Positions 6,386 to 6,719 of a stretch of 6,719 nucleotides of DNA are shown here, one piece after another. The translations under genes and the position numbers were made by a program. The notes beneath the pieces were generated by a model that worked only from the letters and a program-made list of their open reading frames with translations, did not search any database and was not told the DNA's origin. Location: the NCBI GenBank assembly GCA_000715685.1, contig KL569404.1, positions 16,814 to 23,532 of the forward strand, written 5' to 3'. The DNA is from Streptomyces lilacinus. Its GTDB lineage: Bacteria > Actinomycetota > Actinomycetes > Streptomycetales > Streptomycetaceae. Every line of letters begins with the position of its first letter. Position 1 is the first letter of the stretch.

Positions 6386-6719
6386 GCCGATTCCCCGATC
6401 TGCTCGCCCTGGTCGAACTCCGCGAGCTCCATGTCCAGTTCTTCGTCCGTCCTTCGGGTGACGACCGCGCGGTAAACGTGGTCCGTCCGCACCAGCTCGG
6501 CATGCGTCCCGGCAGCGGCCACCCGGCCGTCCCGTACGAACACCACCCGGTCCGCCCGGTCGAGCAGCAGGGGGCTGGAGGTGAAGACCACCGTCGTGCG
6601 CCCCGCGCGCAGGGCGCGCACCCCGTCCGCGACCCGCGCCTCCGTGTGGGAGTCCACGGCGGAGGTCGGCTCGTCCAGCACCAGCACCGGCGGGTCGGTC
6701 ACCAGCGACCGGGCCAGGG
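6382..6719 (-). CDS. ABC exporter partner subunit, C-terminal end of ATPase domain (partial)
   Basis: Only the last 111 or so residues are in the window; the 5' part lies beyond the right edge. The frame enters as LARSLVTDPPVLVLDEPTSAVD, the end of the helix after the signature motif and then an intact Walker B with catalytic Glu and D-loop. The H-loop position reads VVFTSSPL, with Ser (codon 6574-6576) where His is expected. This fits the non-canonical subunit of an asymmetric exporter. The tail (about 25 residues, acidic, ending IGESA) leads straight into the coupled partner gene through an ATGA overlap. The Walker A and signature cannot be judged because they are outside the window. Confidence 0.88.
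   Translation of the reverse strand, partial: LARSLVTDPPVLVLDEPTSAVDSHTEARVADGVRALRAGRTTVVFTSSPLLLDRADRVVFVRDGRVAAAGTHAELVRTDHVYRAVVTRRTDEELDMELAEFDQGEQIGESA

Noticed and set aside
1..6719. A novel defence, mobile or biosynthetic system
   Set aside because: All coding capacity is accounted for by four ordinary chromosomal loci, and no repeat arrays, integrases, toxin-antitoxin pairs or effector modules are visible.

Overview
The window is very GC-rich actinomycete DNA, most likely from Streptomyces or a close relative. The evidence is GC at almost every third codon position, long spurious open frames antisense to the real genes, and proteins that read like Streptomyces families. The content is ordinary chromosomal housekeeping and transport DNA. 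I find no phage, transposon, CRISPR array, RNA gene, biosynthetic cluster or new defence system.

Layout, left to right. Bases 1-15 are not genomic: they match the 3' end of the Tn5/Nextera transposase mosaic end, so the window probably starts at a contig end. A strong hairpin (57-93) follows. It lies just downstream of a leftward gene (104-2617) for an 837-residue Ski2-like DEAD/DEAH-type helicase with a DUF3516-type C-terminus. A 133-bp divergent promoter region (2618-2750) separates it from a rightward gene (2751-3542) for a 263-residue multi-pass membrane protein of the YdjM/DUF457 metal-dependent hydrolase family. That gene converges, across a 55-bp gap with GC-rich hairpins, on a leftward gene (3598-4463) for a probably exported SMP-30/gluconolactonase-like beta-propeller. 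Upstream of the propeller gene is a well-formed sigma-70-type promoter with an inverted-repeat operator candidate just downstream of its -10 box. The right third (4629-6719) holds two translationally coupled leftward ABC exporter half-transporters. The second is nearly complete, and only the C-terminal end of the first is in the window.

The two ABC proteins look like a heterodimeric type IV (TMD-NBD) exporter with one degenerate ATP site. The visible end of the first has Ser where the H-loop His should be. The second has a degraded LSGGQ signature but intact Walker A, Walker B and H-loop. These defects fall on the same composite ATP site, as known for asymmetric exporters.

The most important observation is technical. 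Two genes are broken at points where the sequence contains an exact 3'-terminal piece of the Tn5 mosaic end: 11 nt at 4423-4433 in the propeller signal-peptide region, and 8 nt at 5788-5795 in the ABC exporter membrane domain. A third, 15-nt piece begins the window, and all three point the same way. The frame breaks are therefore best read as adapter-mediated mis-joins with lost genomic bases, not as natural pseudogenes.
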